DNA from: Lepagella muris
Lineage (GTDB): Bacteria > Bacteroidota > Bacteroidia > Bacteroidales > Muribaculaceae
Assembly: GCF_004793975.1 (NCBI RefSeq)
Contig: NZ_SRYB01000008.1
Coordinates: 82,992-146,991 of the forward strand
Reading direction: 5' to 3'
DNA length: 64,000 nt
Below, one piece after another: positions 34,593 to 42,808 of the stretch; within the stretch, counting starts at the first letter, position 1, and each line of letters starts with the position of its first letter. The translations under genes and the position numbers were made by a program. The notes beneath the pieces are model-generated. The model was not told the origin of the DNA and ran no database searches. It saw only the letters and a list, made by a program, of their open reading frames with translations.

Positions 34593-37226
34593 ATGAGCGA
34601 ATTAGCCACAAAGTACAACCCCTCCGAGGTTGAAGACAAATGGTATGCATATTGGATGGAACATGGTCTGTTTCATTCCGAACCGGATAACCGCGAACCT
34701 TTCTGCATAGTGATACCGCCGCCAAACGTCACGGGCGTGCTTCACATGGGTCACATGCTTAACAATACGATACAGGATATCCTCGTGCGTCGCGCACGTA
34801 TGCAAGGAAAGAATGCACTATGGGTGCCTGGCACAGACCACGCCGCGATTTCCACAGAAGCAAAGGTGGTGGCAAAACTTGCCGAGCAGGGCATCAAGAA
34901 GACCGATCTCTCACGTGAGGAATTTCTTACCCACGCATGGGACTGGACCCACAAATACGGCGGCATAATCCTGAGCCAGCTCCGTAAGCTCGGAGCATCA
35001 TGCGATTGGGAACGCACCGCGTTCACCATGGACGAGACACGCTCAAAGAGCGTCATGCACGTATTCTGCGACCTCTACAACCGCGGTCTGATATATCGCG
35101 GCGTGCGCATGGTCAACTGGGACCCGCAAGCCCTCACTGCCCTTTCCGACGAGGAGGTGATATATAAAGAGGAACAAAGCAAACTCTTCTATCTCCGCTA
35201 TATGGTGGAGGGGGAGGATAACAAATATATCGTGGTAGCCACCACTCGCCCCGAAACTATTCTCGGCGACTCAGCCGTATGCGTCAACCCTAACGACGAA
35301 CGCTACACATGGCTGAAAGGTAAGAAAGTGATCGTGCCGCTCGTAGGTCGCGCTGTGCCCATCATCATGGACGAATATGTAGAGATGGATTTTGGTACCG
35401 GCTGTCTTAAAGTAACACCCGCCCATGACGTCAACGACTATATGCTCGGCGACAAATACGGTCTGGAGACTATCGACATCTTCAACGACAACGGAACAAT
35501 CTCCGAGGCTGGAGGTATGTACGTCGGCATGGACCGCTTTGACGTGCGCAAGCAGATAATGGTTGACCTGGAGAAGGCAGGTCTTGTAGAGAAGGTAGAG
35601 GATTACGTCAACAAGGTGGGTCACTCCGAGCGCACAGATGCAGTGATTGAGCCGAAACTCTCGATGCAGTGGTTTGTGAAGATGCAGGATCTCGCAGTGC
35701 CTGCACTTGAGGCTGTGGAGACTGACTACATCAAGTTTGTGCCCGCAAAATATAAGAACACCTACCGCTACTGGATGACCAACATAAAGGACTGGTGCAT
35801 CTCACGTCAGCTATGGTGGGGACATCAGATTCCGGCATGGTATCTCCCCGGCGGAGGTTACGTAGTGGCGGAGAACGAGGAGGAGGCACTTCTCAAGGCT
35901 ATCGAGAAGAGCGGTAATCCGGAGCTTACACTCGCCGACCTGACACGCGATCCGGACTGCCTTGACACTTGGTTCTCTTCATGGCTATGGCCCATATCAC
36001 TCTTCAACGGTATTCTTGATCCCGACAATGAGGAGTTCAAATACTACTACCCCACCACTGACCTTGTGACCGGTCCGGATATCATCTTCTTCTGGGTAGC
36101 CCGTATGATCATCGCCGGATATGCTTTCTGCGGCGACAAACCCTTCAGCAACGTCTACTTCACCGGCATAGTGCGCGACAAGATCGGGCGCAAGATGTCG
36201 AAGTCGCTCGGCAACTCGCCGGATCCGCTCGAACTGATCGATAAGTTTGGTGCCGACGGCGTGCGTATGGGTATCATGCTTGCGGCTCCTGCCGGACACG
36301 ACATAATGTATGATGACTCACTCTGCGAACAGGGACGCAACTTCTGCAACAAGATCTGGAATGCATTCCGTCTTGTGAAGGGTTGGGAGGTAGACTCACA
36401 GAAACCACAACCGGAAGCCGCCAAGAGAGGCATTGAATGGTTTGAGGCAGAGATGAACCGCACTCTCATCGAGGTGGAAGACCTCATGGGCAAGTTCCGT
36501 ATCTCGGAGGCACTCATGGCTATCTACAAACTCTTCTGGGATGAGTTCTCCTCATGGTATCTGGAGGTGATAAAGCCGGCTTACGGCTCTCCGATCGATG
36601 GTGAGACCTTTGAAAAGACACTCGGTTTCTTCGATACCCTTCTCCGTCTTCTCCACCCCTTCATGCCGTTTATCACGGAGGAACTTTGGCAGCATCTCCG
36701 CGACCGCAAGGATGGAGAGAGCATCATGACGGCACAACTTCCGACAGCCGACGGTTTCAATCAGGAGATCATCGACCGTTTCGATCATCTGAAAGAGGTG
36801 ATTGCAGGCATCAGAACTGTGCGTAAACAGAAACAGATACCGCAACGCGACAGCCTCGAACTGCTTGTAAAAGGACAGCACGACAGTTATCTCGACTCTA
36901 TCTTGGAGAAGATGGGTAACCTTTCTGACATTCGTAATGTGAATGAGAAACCTGCTGCGGCAGCATCCTTCATCGCAGCATCTACGGAATATTGCATCCC
37001 CGTCAGTGCCAACATCAACGTTGAGGAGGAGCTGAAGAAATTGAATGCCGACCTGGAATACCACCAGAAGTTCCTCGCATCAGTGCGCAAGAAACTCTCG
37101 AATGAGAAATTCGTGGCAAATGCACCGGAGAAGGTCGTAGCCCTCGAAAAGAAGAAAGAGAGCGATGCCCTTGAAAAAATCGCCGCAGTAGAGGCAGCAA
37201 TCGCCGCACTCTCACAGCAGGCATAA
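34593..37226 (+). CDS. valS: Valine--tRNA ligase
   Basis: Class I synthetase of 877 residues, charging tRNA-Val and editing mischarged threonine. Motifs include HMGH in PPPNVTGVLHMGHM (residue 40s), KMSKS as GRKMSKSLGNS, the CP1 editing domain with VVATTRPETILGDSAV and FGTGCLKVTPAHD, and WFSSWLWP. The C-terminus is the long coiled-coil arm (about 800-875) typical of ValRS. It is downstream of mcrBC but divergent, with its own promoter box. Confidence 0.96.
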   Translation: MSELATKYNPSEVEDKWYAYWMEHGLFHSEPDNREPFCIVIPPPNVTGVLHMGHMLNNTIQDILVRRARMQGKNALWVPGTDHAAISTEAKVVAKLAEQGIKKTDLSREEFLTHAWDWTHKYGGIILSQLRKLGASCDWERTAFTMDETRSKSVMHVFCDLYNRGLIYRGVRMVNWDPQALTALSDEEVIYKEEQSKLFYLRYMVEGEDNKYIVVATTRPETILGDSAVCVNPNDERYTWLKGKKVIVPLVGRAVPIIMDEYVEMDFGTGCLKVTPAHDVNDYMLGDKYGLETIDIFNDNGTISEAGGMYVGMDRFDVRKQIMVDLEKAGLVEKVEDYVNKVGHSERTDAVIEPKLSMQWFVKMQDLAVPALEAVETDYIKFVPAKYKNTYRYWMTNIKDWCISRQLWWGHQIPAWYLPGGGYVVAENEEEALLKAIEKSGNPELTLADLTRDPDCLDTWFSSWLWPISLFNGILDPDNEEFKYYYPTTDLVTGPDIIFFWVARMIIAGYAFCGDKPFSNVYFTGIVRDKIGRKMSKSLGNSPDPLELIDKFGADGVRMGIMLAAPAGHDIMYDDSLCEQGRNFCNKIWNAFRLVKGWEVDSQKPQPEAAKRGIEWFEAEMNRTLIEVEDLMGKFRISEALMAIYKLFWDEFSSWYLEVIKPAYGSPIDGETFEKTLGFFDTLLRLLHPFMPFITEELWQHLRDRKDGESIMTAQLPTADGFNQEIIDRFDHLKEVIAGIRTVRKQKQIPQRDSLELLVKGQHDSYLDSILEKMGNLSDIRNVNEKPAAAASFIAASTEYCIPVSANINVEEELKKLNADLEYHQKFLASVRKKLSNEKFVANAPEKVVALEKKKESDALEKIAAVEAAIAALSQQA

Positions 37227-37261
37227 CCATACCATCTTTTGGAGTAATACTCCATCTCAAA

Positions 37262-37385
37262 AAATTCCTGCCGCTGCGGTCATCTGTTTAGTTGTTTTGA
37301 GAACTTCAGTTCAATTATTTTTCATTTTAAAATTGTTTAGAACTTCCAAAACAACCAATCAGACGACCACAGCGGCAATTATTTC
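37262..37385 (+). repeat. Long imperfect inverted repeat after valS
   Basis: Two ~45-bp arms match as a complement with scattered mismatches: 37262-37306 (TGCCGCTGCGGTCATCTG part) and 37340-37385 (CAGACGACCACAGCGGCA part), around an AT-rich centre with ATTTTT. It can fold as a long hairpin. It may terminate valS, or be a small non-coding mobile unit. Confidence 0.65.
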
Positions 37386-37431
37386 AACAAGACCAAACTG
37401 ACTAATTAAACAATAGGAAGGCGTAACAATT

Positions 37432-37713
37432 ATGCGCAACCAATCCCTACAAACTGCCCAAATACCACCACATCACTACCCTACCACCGATACAGTTACC
37501 GATACAGTTACCGATACAGTTAAAGCTTTGTTAGAGGTTATGGGAGATCGAATAATGTCTCGCAGTGAAATAATGCAGGAGTTGGGATTAAAGCATAAAA
37601 CTCACTTCTTGGAGTCATACCTGAATCCGGCTATACAATTAGGACTTATCGAACCGACCAAGAAACCCAATCACCCACGTCAGAAATATCGTCAAAAGAA
37701 ATCTAAAATATAA
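37432..37713 (+). CDS. Short winged-helix protein, probable remnant of a Fic or AlbA_2-type protein
   Basis: 93 residues. TDTVTDTVTDTVKALLEVMG leads into a wHTH (MSRSEIMQELGLKHKTHFLESYL, then PAIQLGLIEPTKKPNHPRQKY). In Bacteroidetes this module normally forms the C-terminal ~80 residues of Fic-domain or divergent AAA_4/AlbA_2 proteins. Here it is alone with a good AGGAAGG ribosome site before its ATG, so it may be a live orphan or a remnant. The TDTV repeat is encoded by three exact 12-bp units (37486-37521). Confidence 0.5.
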   Translation: MRNQSLQTAQIPPHHYPTTDTVTDTVTDTVKALLEVMGDRIMSRSEIMQELGLKHKTHFLESYLNPAIQLGLIEPTKKPNHPRQKYRQKKSKI

Positions 37714-37785
37714 CATGACTTATGGACTACTCAAGAAGATACTAATAACTCAAATTTGAAATAAGAATATTCTTCACAACATACA

Positions 37786-37813
37786 ATCAGGCGGTCAACA
37801 ATGTCCACCTGAT
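37786..37813. terminator. Hairpin next to the outer alkD-end copy
   Basis: ATCAGG (37786-37791) with CCTGAT (37808-37813), extended inward with mismatches. It lies directly downstream (minus strand) of repeat copy A, where a terminator for an ancestral alkD gene would sit. No clear T run. Confidence 0.4.
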
Positions 37814-37862
37814 ATATTCAATATATTCTTTTTTCTTTTGACCTGCCATTCGTGTCGCTCGG
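37813..37862. repeat. Outer copy (A) of a 50-bp duplication of the alkD 3' end
   Basis: Matches 38610-38659 at 47 of 50 positions. On the minus strand it encodes ERHEWQVKRKKNILNI, the same peptide as the end of the AlkD-like protein, but is detached from it by the toxin-antitoxin cassette. Confidence 0.9.
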
Positions 37863-37893
37863 AAAACTTGATAAACTTTTATGAACTGGAGTC

Positions 37894-38406
37894 CTAGAGA
37901 TTTAACATATCAAAATACATCGTTCTTGTCGTATCGTTTTCTTGCTCAGATAACATTTCTATAAAACCATTTTTCAAATAAAATGGAATAGCTGAAATAT
38001 AAGCATCTACCGTAAGAAAACGAAATGCTGAATATTGTGATTTTTCATTCACAGATTGCTTAATAGCATCCATTATTACAGAACCTAAACCTTGTGATGC
38101 AAAATCTTTACAAACTGCAAATCTACCAATTTTAATAGCTGGATAATTACTTCTATGTTTGCTATGTGCAAATAGCTTTTTTAATTTGCGCCAAGCTGAT
38201 TTGCTGACATCTGTACGAGAAACCTTATCGTTCAGCAAACTAAAATAAGCAGCTACTCTATCATTAATAATTACGATATAAGTGGTTGCAATACGTTTCT
38301 CTTGAAAAGGAATCGCATCATCTGTCAGAAATTCATTCAAGTCCACATCACCACAATCAAATGATGTCAGATTGTGATTATCTGTTAGTTTTTCAATACG
38401 TATCAT
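37894..38406 (-). CDS. GNAT acetyltransferase, probable toxin of a GNAT-type toxin-antitoxin pair
   Basis: 170 residues with the TacT/AtaT-like pattern. The start has IEKLTDNHNLTSFDCGDVDLNEFL, central acetyl-CoA-binding motif A is IGRFAVCKDFASQGLGSVIM (Q-x-x-G-x-G/A core), and the end is AIPFYLKNGF. Toxins of this family acetylate the amino group of aminoacyl-tRNAs and stop translation. Its ATG overlaps the stop of the preceding 59-codon gene (ATGA), as in operon-coded TA pairs. AT-rich relative to flanks. The cassette is flanked by the alkD-end duplication. Confidence 0.75.
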   Translation of the reverse strand: MIRIEKLTDNHNLTSFDCGDVDLNEFLTDDAIPFQEKRIATTYIVIINDRVAAYFSLLNDKVSRTDVSKSAWRKLKKLFAHSKHRSNYPAIKIGRFAVCKDFASQGLGSVIMDAIKQSVNEKSQYSAFRFLTVDAYISAIPFYLKNGFIEMLSEQENDTTRTMYFDMLNL

Positions 38407-38582
38407 GGCACGAAAACAAACTTACCCCATTTCTCTTCTGCGGACTTTATTCTTTTTTCAAGAGCAGCACGATTGGCTTGACGCTCTTCCTTAGAAAGGG
38501 TCTCAACCTTTTTCATATTTTCAGCAAATCGCTCAGCGTCTTTGCCATATAATGTCGGTGTTTCTGCTATTGGTCTTGCCAT
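38403..38582 (-). CDS. Small partner (putative antitoxin) of the GNAT toxin
   Basis: 59 residues, ATG at 38580-38582, TGA at 38403-38405. It starts MARPIAETPTLYGKDAERF and is highly charged and helical, ending GKFVFVP. Similar short proteins starting MARPI(x)ETP precede GNAT genes in Bacteroidetes. It lacks a clear DNA-binding motif. The 4-base overlap with the toxin gene supports a functional pair. I infer an antitoxin role by position. Confidence 0.75.
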   Translation of the reverse strand: MARPIAETPTLYGKDAERFAENMKKVETLSKEERQANRAALEKRIKSAEEKWGKFVFVP

Positions 38583-38600
38583 GGCTGGATTTTATTTAAA

Positions 38601-39359
38601 TTAAACATTTATATTCAATATATTCTTTTTTCTCTTAGCCTGCCATTCGTGTCGCTCGGTTATCGACATCTTTTCGCATGCATAGCTGAGCATTATCGAG
38701 GGCATCGCTTCTACATTACTCTCAAGGAAATCGCGGAGTTGCATGACATATCCTTTTTTCCATGTCTCTCTGAGCATCCACCCCGCCGCCTTATGTAATA
38801 AGTCATGGGGACTTGTAAGCAACATCGCAGCCCGACGGAAACATACATCAGGACGTTTATTACGGATAAGCATCCAACTGCTGACCATAGCTATGCGTTG
38901 CTGCCAAAGAGTATGACCCTCCGGCTTAATCCATTCATCCATAAGCCGTAATTCAGGATGACGCACCTCATGATTACCAACAATCTTTATTGCCGACAAA
39001 TCCACCAGATCCCAATTATTGATATGAGGATGGAGAGATAGATACGTCTCAAAGATTTCCGACATCAACGCTTCATCACCCTTTTTCATAGCACGCAGAT
39101 ATTGCTCCACCATAATGAGAAGGCCGCAGAGCCTTACCTCATGCAAGGGACTGCGGACCAATCTCGTAGCTTCGGAAAGAGGTGTTGACTTCCACGTCTC
39201 CTTCACCACCAAGCGAACCTGAGGGTTCTTCAGACCAATAAACTTGTCGCCCTCACCATATTCACCGGGAGAAGTCTTAAAAAAACGCAACAGTTGCTGA
39301 GCCTGCCTTTCATCAGCCATCTCAATCAACGCCTCCTCTATATATATCGCCTCACTCAT
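38601..39359 (-). CDS. AlkD-like DNA alkylation repair protein (HEAT-repeat glycosylase family)
   Basis: 252 residues, all-helical, with the AlkD fold pattern. The start has YIEEALIEMADERQAQQLLRFF, then KFIGLKNPQVRLVVKETWK, and the DNA-binding helices SLHPHINNWDLVDLSA and HDLLHKAAGWMLRETWKKG follow. AlkD-type enzymes excise N3- or N7-alkyl bases. Length and C-terminus are normal, so the duplicated end did not disrupt the reading frame. The last ~17 codons (38610-38659) are repeated at 37813-37862. It lies upstream of the toxin-antitoxin cassette on the same strand. Confidence 0.85.
   Translation of the reverse strand: MSEAIYIEEALIEMADERQAQQLLRFFKTSPGEYGEGDKFIGLKNPQVRLVVKETWKSTPLSEATRLVRSPLHEVRLCGLLIMVEQYLRAMKKGDEALMSEIFETYLSLHPHINNWDLVDLSAIKIVGNHEVRHPELRLMDEWIKPEGHTLWQQRIAMVSSWMLIRNKRPDVCFRRAAMLLTSPHDLLHKAAGWMLRETWKKGYVMQLRDFLESNVEAMPSIMLSYACEKMSITERHEWQAKRKKNILNINV
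38610..38659. repeat. Inner copy (B) of the duplicated alkD 3' end
   Basis: Forms the coding end of the alkD-like gene; see copy A at 37813-37862. The two copies bracket the 747-bp toxin-antitoxin cassette (37863-38609). Confidence 0.9.
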
Positions 39360-39413
39360 TTCAATACATTATCTGAAATGTTAACGAGGCTATCCGTCGA
39401 AATATTATATATA

Positions 39414-39740
39414 TTACGGACGGATCTTGACAAGCATCAGTTTTGAGTCACGAAGGGGCTTTACTGAATGAAGCACACCTTTAGGAAGGAGCATGGCATC
39501 TCCGGGTGACATCCGCTGGATGTGGTCATCTACATGGAAGTCTACTTCACCCTCAATCAGGTAGACCATTACGTCATCGGGAGCCGGATGTTCCGACAGA
39601 TGCGAATCTGAACTGAGTGCAACAAGATTTACAGAACCGTTGTGAGAAGACATTACCGTCCTAAACTCGACTTCACCTTTTATGTAGTTAAGGGCATCGG
39701 CGAAATGAAACGGATTTTTGATTTCAAATTTTGTTTCCAT
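39414..39740 (-). CDS. Cupin-domain protein
   Basis: 108 residues from METKFEIKN. A single cupin barrel is seen: VNLVALSSDSHLSEHPAPDD supplies motif 1 with histidines, and MSPGDAMLLPKGVLHSVKPL supplies motif 2. Metal ligation and enzymatic role are not defined; many such proteins are isomerases or sugar/metal binders. I chose METKF over an ATG eight codons upstream because the upstream residues are not cupin-like. Confidence 0.85.
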   Translation of the reverse strand: METKFEIKNPFHFADALNYIKGEVEFRTVMSSHNGSVNLVALSSDSHLSEHPAPDDVMVYLIEGEVDFHVDDHIQRMSPGDAMLLPKGVLHSVKPLRDSKLMLVKIRP

Positions 39741-39788
39741 AGCGTATAAATTAATTACCCGCAAAGTTTAGACTTATATATTATTAGT

Positions 39789-39905
39789 TTACAAGACACG
39801 TAAATCAAACTTGCGAGACAGGTTTCTATAATGAGCATGAGGCTTTCCCTCACTCCCATAGTTATTAACACCAATCCTCCATTTGGGTTCATCCCAACGC
39901 AGAGT
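39789..39905 (-). pseudogene. Degraded C-terminal gene fragment
   Basis: A 38-codon open stretch ends at TAA (39789-39791), is bounded upstream by an in-frame TAA (39906-39908), and has no start. It reads LRWDEPKWRIGVNNYGSEGK then PHAHYRNLSRKFDLRVL, protein-like in composition. I do not recognise the parent family. It is probably the leftover end of a gene lost when the accessory region next to it arrived. Confidence 0.5.
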
Positions 39906-39956
39906 TTAATATAAATTCAAATCCCTACCTCCAACTCATAAAGTAAGGAAAATCAG

Positions 39957-40577
39957 TTATAGCATTGATAAATTTCTGTCTAAATTCCTACACTCCCAAT
40001 ATCTTGTCTCGACAATGTCAATACAATCCATTACCCCTCTTGATAATGTATTACAGAGTTCTCTTAAATCTGAAGAAATACCTGCTAATGCTGTTAAATC
40101 CGAATTAAAAGCCATAATTCCATCATCTTCTACAGAGATATCAGTCAGTAATATGTATATAATTTTACAATCATCAAAAACATCTCCATCATGAGTTATT
40201 TCCTTACAAATACACATGCTGTCGGATAATTTCAGAGGTAAATCTGAAGAATACTTAGTAGCCTGCTTTCGTATTCTATATTCTGAAGCTTTATTAGAAA
40301 TCAAGAGTTCCCAACTTTTCAGTTCGATAAAACATAGAAAGTTTCCTGAAGGCGTGACAGCTAAAGCATCTACAGACTTCCGTGATTCAAGTCCTCTTGT
40401 CCGATCAGCATTTGTCTTCACCTCATCAAAATCGATCACCGGAGTTTTTGATCCGGCAAGAGTGCACAAGTACTGTTTTTTCTTATGTGGAGAACATGCG
40501 CTATGCAGGTCGCAGATTATTATGGACACATAACCTGCGTACTTGAGTACTTTGGAATAGATTTCTGATGGAGTCAT
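39957..40577 (-). CDS. Unknown protein with PD-(D/E)XK-like motif, partner of the AAA15-type ATPase
   Basis: 206 residues. A PD-(D/E)XK nuclease core is suggested by SVDALAV (Asp near 70) followed by FIELKSW (Glu 85, Lys 87) and a Gln in the next helix (RIRKQATKY, near 105). N- and C-terminal parts are unassigned. Its ATG overlaps the ATPase stop by four bases, a coupled pair. Such ATPase-plus-nuclease pairs are typical of phage-defence systems (Septu, Gabija and PARIS use this plan), but this partner is not clearly an HNH (PtuB), UvrD or DUF4435 (AriB) protein. The role in defence is inferred. Confidence 0.6.
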   Translation of the reverse strand: MTPSEIYSKVLKYAGYVSIIICDLHSACSPHKKKQYLCTLAGSKTPVIDFDEVKTNADRTRGLESRKSVDALAVTPSGNFLCFIELKSWELLISNKASEYRIRKQATKYSSDLPLKLSDSMCICKEITHDGDVFDDCKIIYILLTDISVEDDGIMAFNSDLTALAGISSDLRELCNTLSRGVMDCIDIVETRYWECRNLDRNLSML

Positions 40578-41905
40578 TTCATACTATTTCTTACTGCATC
40601 AACATTCATAATATCTCGCAAAGGGGCGGCAAGAAGTGAGAATACACGATTTAAATCGTTAGTAACCTCTCTGACATTTGAAAGCATTTCATCATCCGAT
40701 TCCTCAGCCAAATAATATTTCACATCCTTCTCTATCCCCTTAGCAGAAGCAAAATATCTCAAAGCCTGTACAAAATACGGACTATGTGAACTTACTACAA
40801 TTGGAATACCATTTGCAACAAGCTCGATAATAATCCTGCAAAAGACAATTTGCCATTCTGGATGCAAGTGAATTTCCGGCTCATCCCAAATCAGCATTTT
40901 AAATGTAGATATGCTGTCTGTTTCTATCAGACGCTGCAACACTCCAAATGATTTAATACCCGAAGCCACACTGATGGGAGGGACAACGTGTCCTTTTTGT
41001 GTAAAAGAAAGTTGCTTGGTTTTATTATTAAGTATAAATTCACCCCCTATTACAGATTTAATTTCCTCCAGTTGCTTACTGCAACTTACCCCAAAAATCC
41101 CTTGACCAAACAGACTTGGGATTTCTTCTGAACCACTTATGATTTTATCTGCCATATCTGCCAAATGATATGGTATGTTATCTTTTTTCAGATAAGATGG
41201 CATACCTCTTAAAGAGGCTGTAGGTATCTGACTTGATAATCGTAGAGTATTAAGGATATGAAGATATAAAGGAGATTCAATATAAGTAATATCCTCTAAG
41301 GATGACGTACCCGAAAGACGCACTTCATCCACCTTACCTTGATTAATCCTTATTTCAATATCACTACCATCCGCATCTGTGGTATCATCATGGAATAATA
41401 TTTCCGAATTTTCCGAACCGTATGAATTTAAAGGTTCCATAAATTCACTTCTGGCGATAGCTTGAAATTCTTCACCTACCGCAACTTCGGGATTGTCAAG
41501 TTTCAGCACTGATTGCTCAATACGGAGAAGGCGTGTACGCATCATAGCAATCATCCGGGAGGAGAAACCGATTTTTTCAGCCTCGGTTTCTAAAATCTTT
41601 CGCAAATCCTCCGCGAATGTTATTCCTTCAATTAGATTAAAGCTCAAAGTCGGAATATCGTCCAGTATATGCACGGGATCAGTTTGATGAAACATCTTTT
41701 TTAGAGTCCCCAATTCTGATTTTAATAAGGAAATTGTTTTCATCTTATCTATCTGGCGTGCATTATTAGCCGCCTTAAGAATAGAGAAAAGAATCTTACC
41801 TACCGTACTTTTGCCGGAGTCGTTCTCTCCAGTAAGCACAGTAAGACCTCCAATTTCAATATCGGCATTCTTTATTTTAAGGACATTACGCAATTTGAGC
41901 CGCAT
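40574..41905 (-). CDS. ABC/AAA15-type (OLD-like, no TOPRIM) ATPase
   Basis: 443 residues. Motifs are Walker A GENDSGKST (26-34), an ABC signature-like SGIKSFGVL, Walker B LIWDEPEIHLHPE (Asp near 341) and an H-loop VVSSHSPYF. Between the halves is a helical insert of about 280 residues. There is no C-terminal TOPRIM, unlike OLD nucleases. It forms one unit with the downstream PD-(D/E)XK-like gene. In related defence systems the ATPase senses invasion and triggers the nuclease partner. AT-richer than the core genome. Confidence 0.8.
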   Translation of the reverse strand: MRLKLRNVLKIKNADIEIGGLTVLTGENDSGKSTVGKILFSILKAANNARQIDKMKTISLLKSELGTLKKMFHQTDPVHILDDIPTLSFNLIEGITFAEDLRKILETEAEKIGFSSRMIAMMRTRLLRIEQSVLKLDNPEVAVGEEFQAIARSEFMEPLNSYGSENSEILFHDDTTDADGSDIEIRINQGKVDEVRLSGTSSLEDITYIESPLYLHILNTLRLSSQIPTASLRGMPSYLKKDNIPYHLADMADKIISGSEEIPSLFGQGIFGVSCSKQLEEIKSVIGGEFILNNKTKQLSFTQKGHVVPPISVASGIKSFGVLQRLIETDSISTFKMLIWDEPEIHLHPEWQIVFCRIIIELVANGIPIVVSSHSPYFVQALRYFASAKGIEKDVKYYLAEESDDEMLSNVREVTNDLNRVFSLLAAPLRDIMNVDAVRNSMK

Positions 41906-42045
41906 ACTCTACCATAATAAATTGTTATAATTTACAAATTTAATATTTTTTGTTGAAAACAGAAAAATAAAAATTCCCTTTATCATTTCCATCTTTCTTA
42001 CGCCACTATTGACAATTATCAAGATACAGCATTTGGTAATGTAAC

Positions 42046-42171
42046 TGATTCATCTGATTCTGTTGTTTCACTAGTTTCACCTGTTTCACTTGTTTCATCT
42101 GTTTCATCTGTTTCACTTGTATCGGGAGCGAAACAACCGATACAAGCGATACAAGCGAAACAGGCGAAACG
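42046..42171. repeat. Tandem 9-bp-unit palindromic element, copy 1
   Basis: Units of the type GTTTCACCT/GTTTCACTT/GTTTCATCT run in tandem about eight times. The complement series (CCGATACAA, GCGATACAA, GCGAAACAG) then follows. The two halves fold to a hairpin with core GTATCGG-GAGCGAAACAA-CCGATAC. Translated on either strand it gives repeat peptides, which I treat as accidental. Confidence 0.85.
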
Positions 42172-42523
42172 TTTTTGGGGTTGGAGGCAGATTAGTTTCA
42201 AAATAACAAGGTGAGAAGTCTCTCTATATCTAACTTTGCAATAAATGTTAGAAGTTAGAAGTCTTCATCACCGTAAGAAGGAATGAAGAGAGCCGTCGTA
42301 CACTCTAAATTTCATTTATCGCTTCTTCCGATATATCAAAGTATTAAATCAAATTAGATAATTTTAAGAATCAGCTGCCAAATTATGGCAGTTGACAATA
42401 GTAATTTCGCACTTGAAAATTAATTACTCCTCTGTGCTTTCTATTTAAGAAAATATATCAGATGATATAAATTTACATTTTAACTTAAATAAGTGTCTAA
42501 TAGAGTTAATAACATACAATCTC

Positions 42524-42643
42524 CACCGCAAAGCGGTGACTTTTTTGTTAACCCCGTATGGGAGCGAAGCGGACATGCGGGGTACGAAATAGCTCACATG
42601 GAATGCACCCTGAATGGGGTGCCTCTCAGGGTTAACAAAAGAG
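42524..42643. repeat. Structured dispersed repeat with three hairpins
   Basis: Hairpin 1 is CACCGC-AAA-GCGGTG (42524-42538), followed by TTTTTT. Hairpin 2 is CCCCGTATG with CATGCGGGG (42552-42582). Hairpin 3 is GCACCC with GGGTGC (42605-42622). The outer pair CTTTTTTGTTAAC (42540) and GTTAACAAAAG (42631-) closes hairpins 2 and 3. I recall this type of sequence as a dispersed Bacteroides repeat; it may be a structured RNA. Confidence 0.6.
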
Positions 42644-42808
42644 ACATCCCAATAGTATCTTTTAATCAGCACTGCTAATTAATTAATTTCATATTAAACA
42701 ACATTCGTAATATTATTAAATTTATGGAAATGACAGAGCATATCTTTATATTCCAAGAATTTATAATATTACAAATATCAATAGCTTTATAACAAATTTT
42801 AAAAATAC

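Larger units (their letters stand above)
41906..42808. other. Long non-coding interval with two repeat elements
   Basis: About 900 bp with no convincing gene. It holds the 9-bp-unit palindrome (42046-42171) and a three-hairpin structured repeat (42524-42643). The remainder is AT-rich. A TAAATTTG box on the minus strand (41935-41942) could serve the ATPase gene. Confidence 0.7.

Noticed and set aside
42019..42201. A 60-codon minus-strand frame rich in SET/DET repeats
   Set aside because: Produced by the 9-bp palindromic repeat; the period is a multiple of three, so any strand reads as a repeat peptide.
42445..42672. A 75-codon minus-strand frame
   Set aside because: It runs through the three-hairpin repeat; similar frames appear wherever this repeat occurs and no protein signature is visible.
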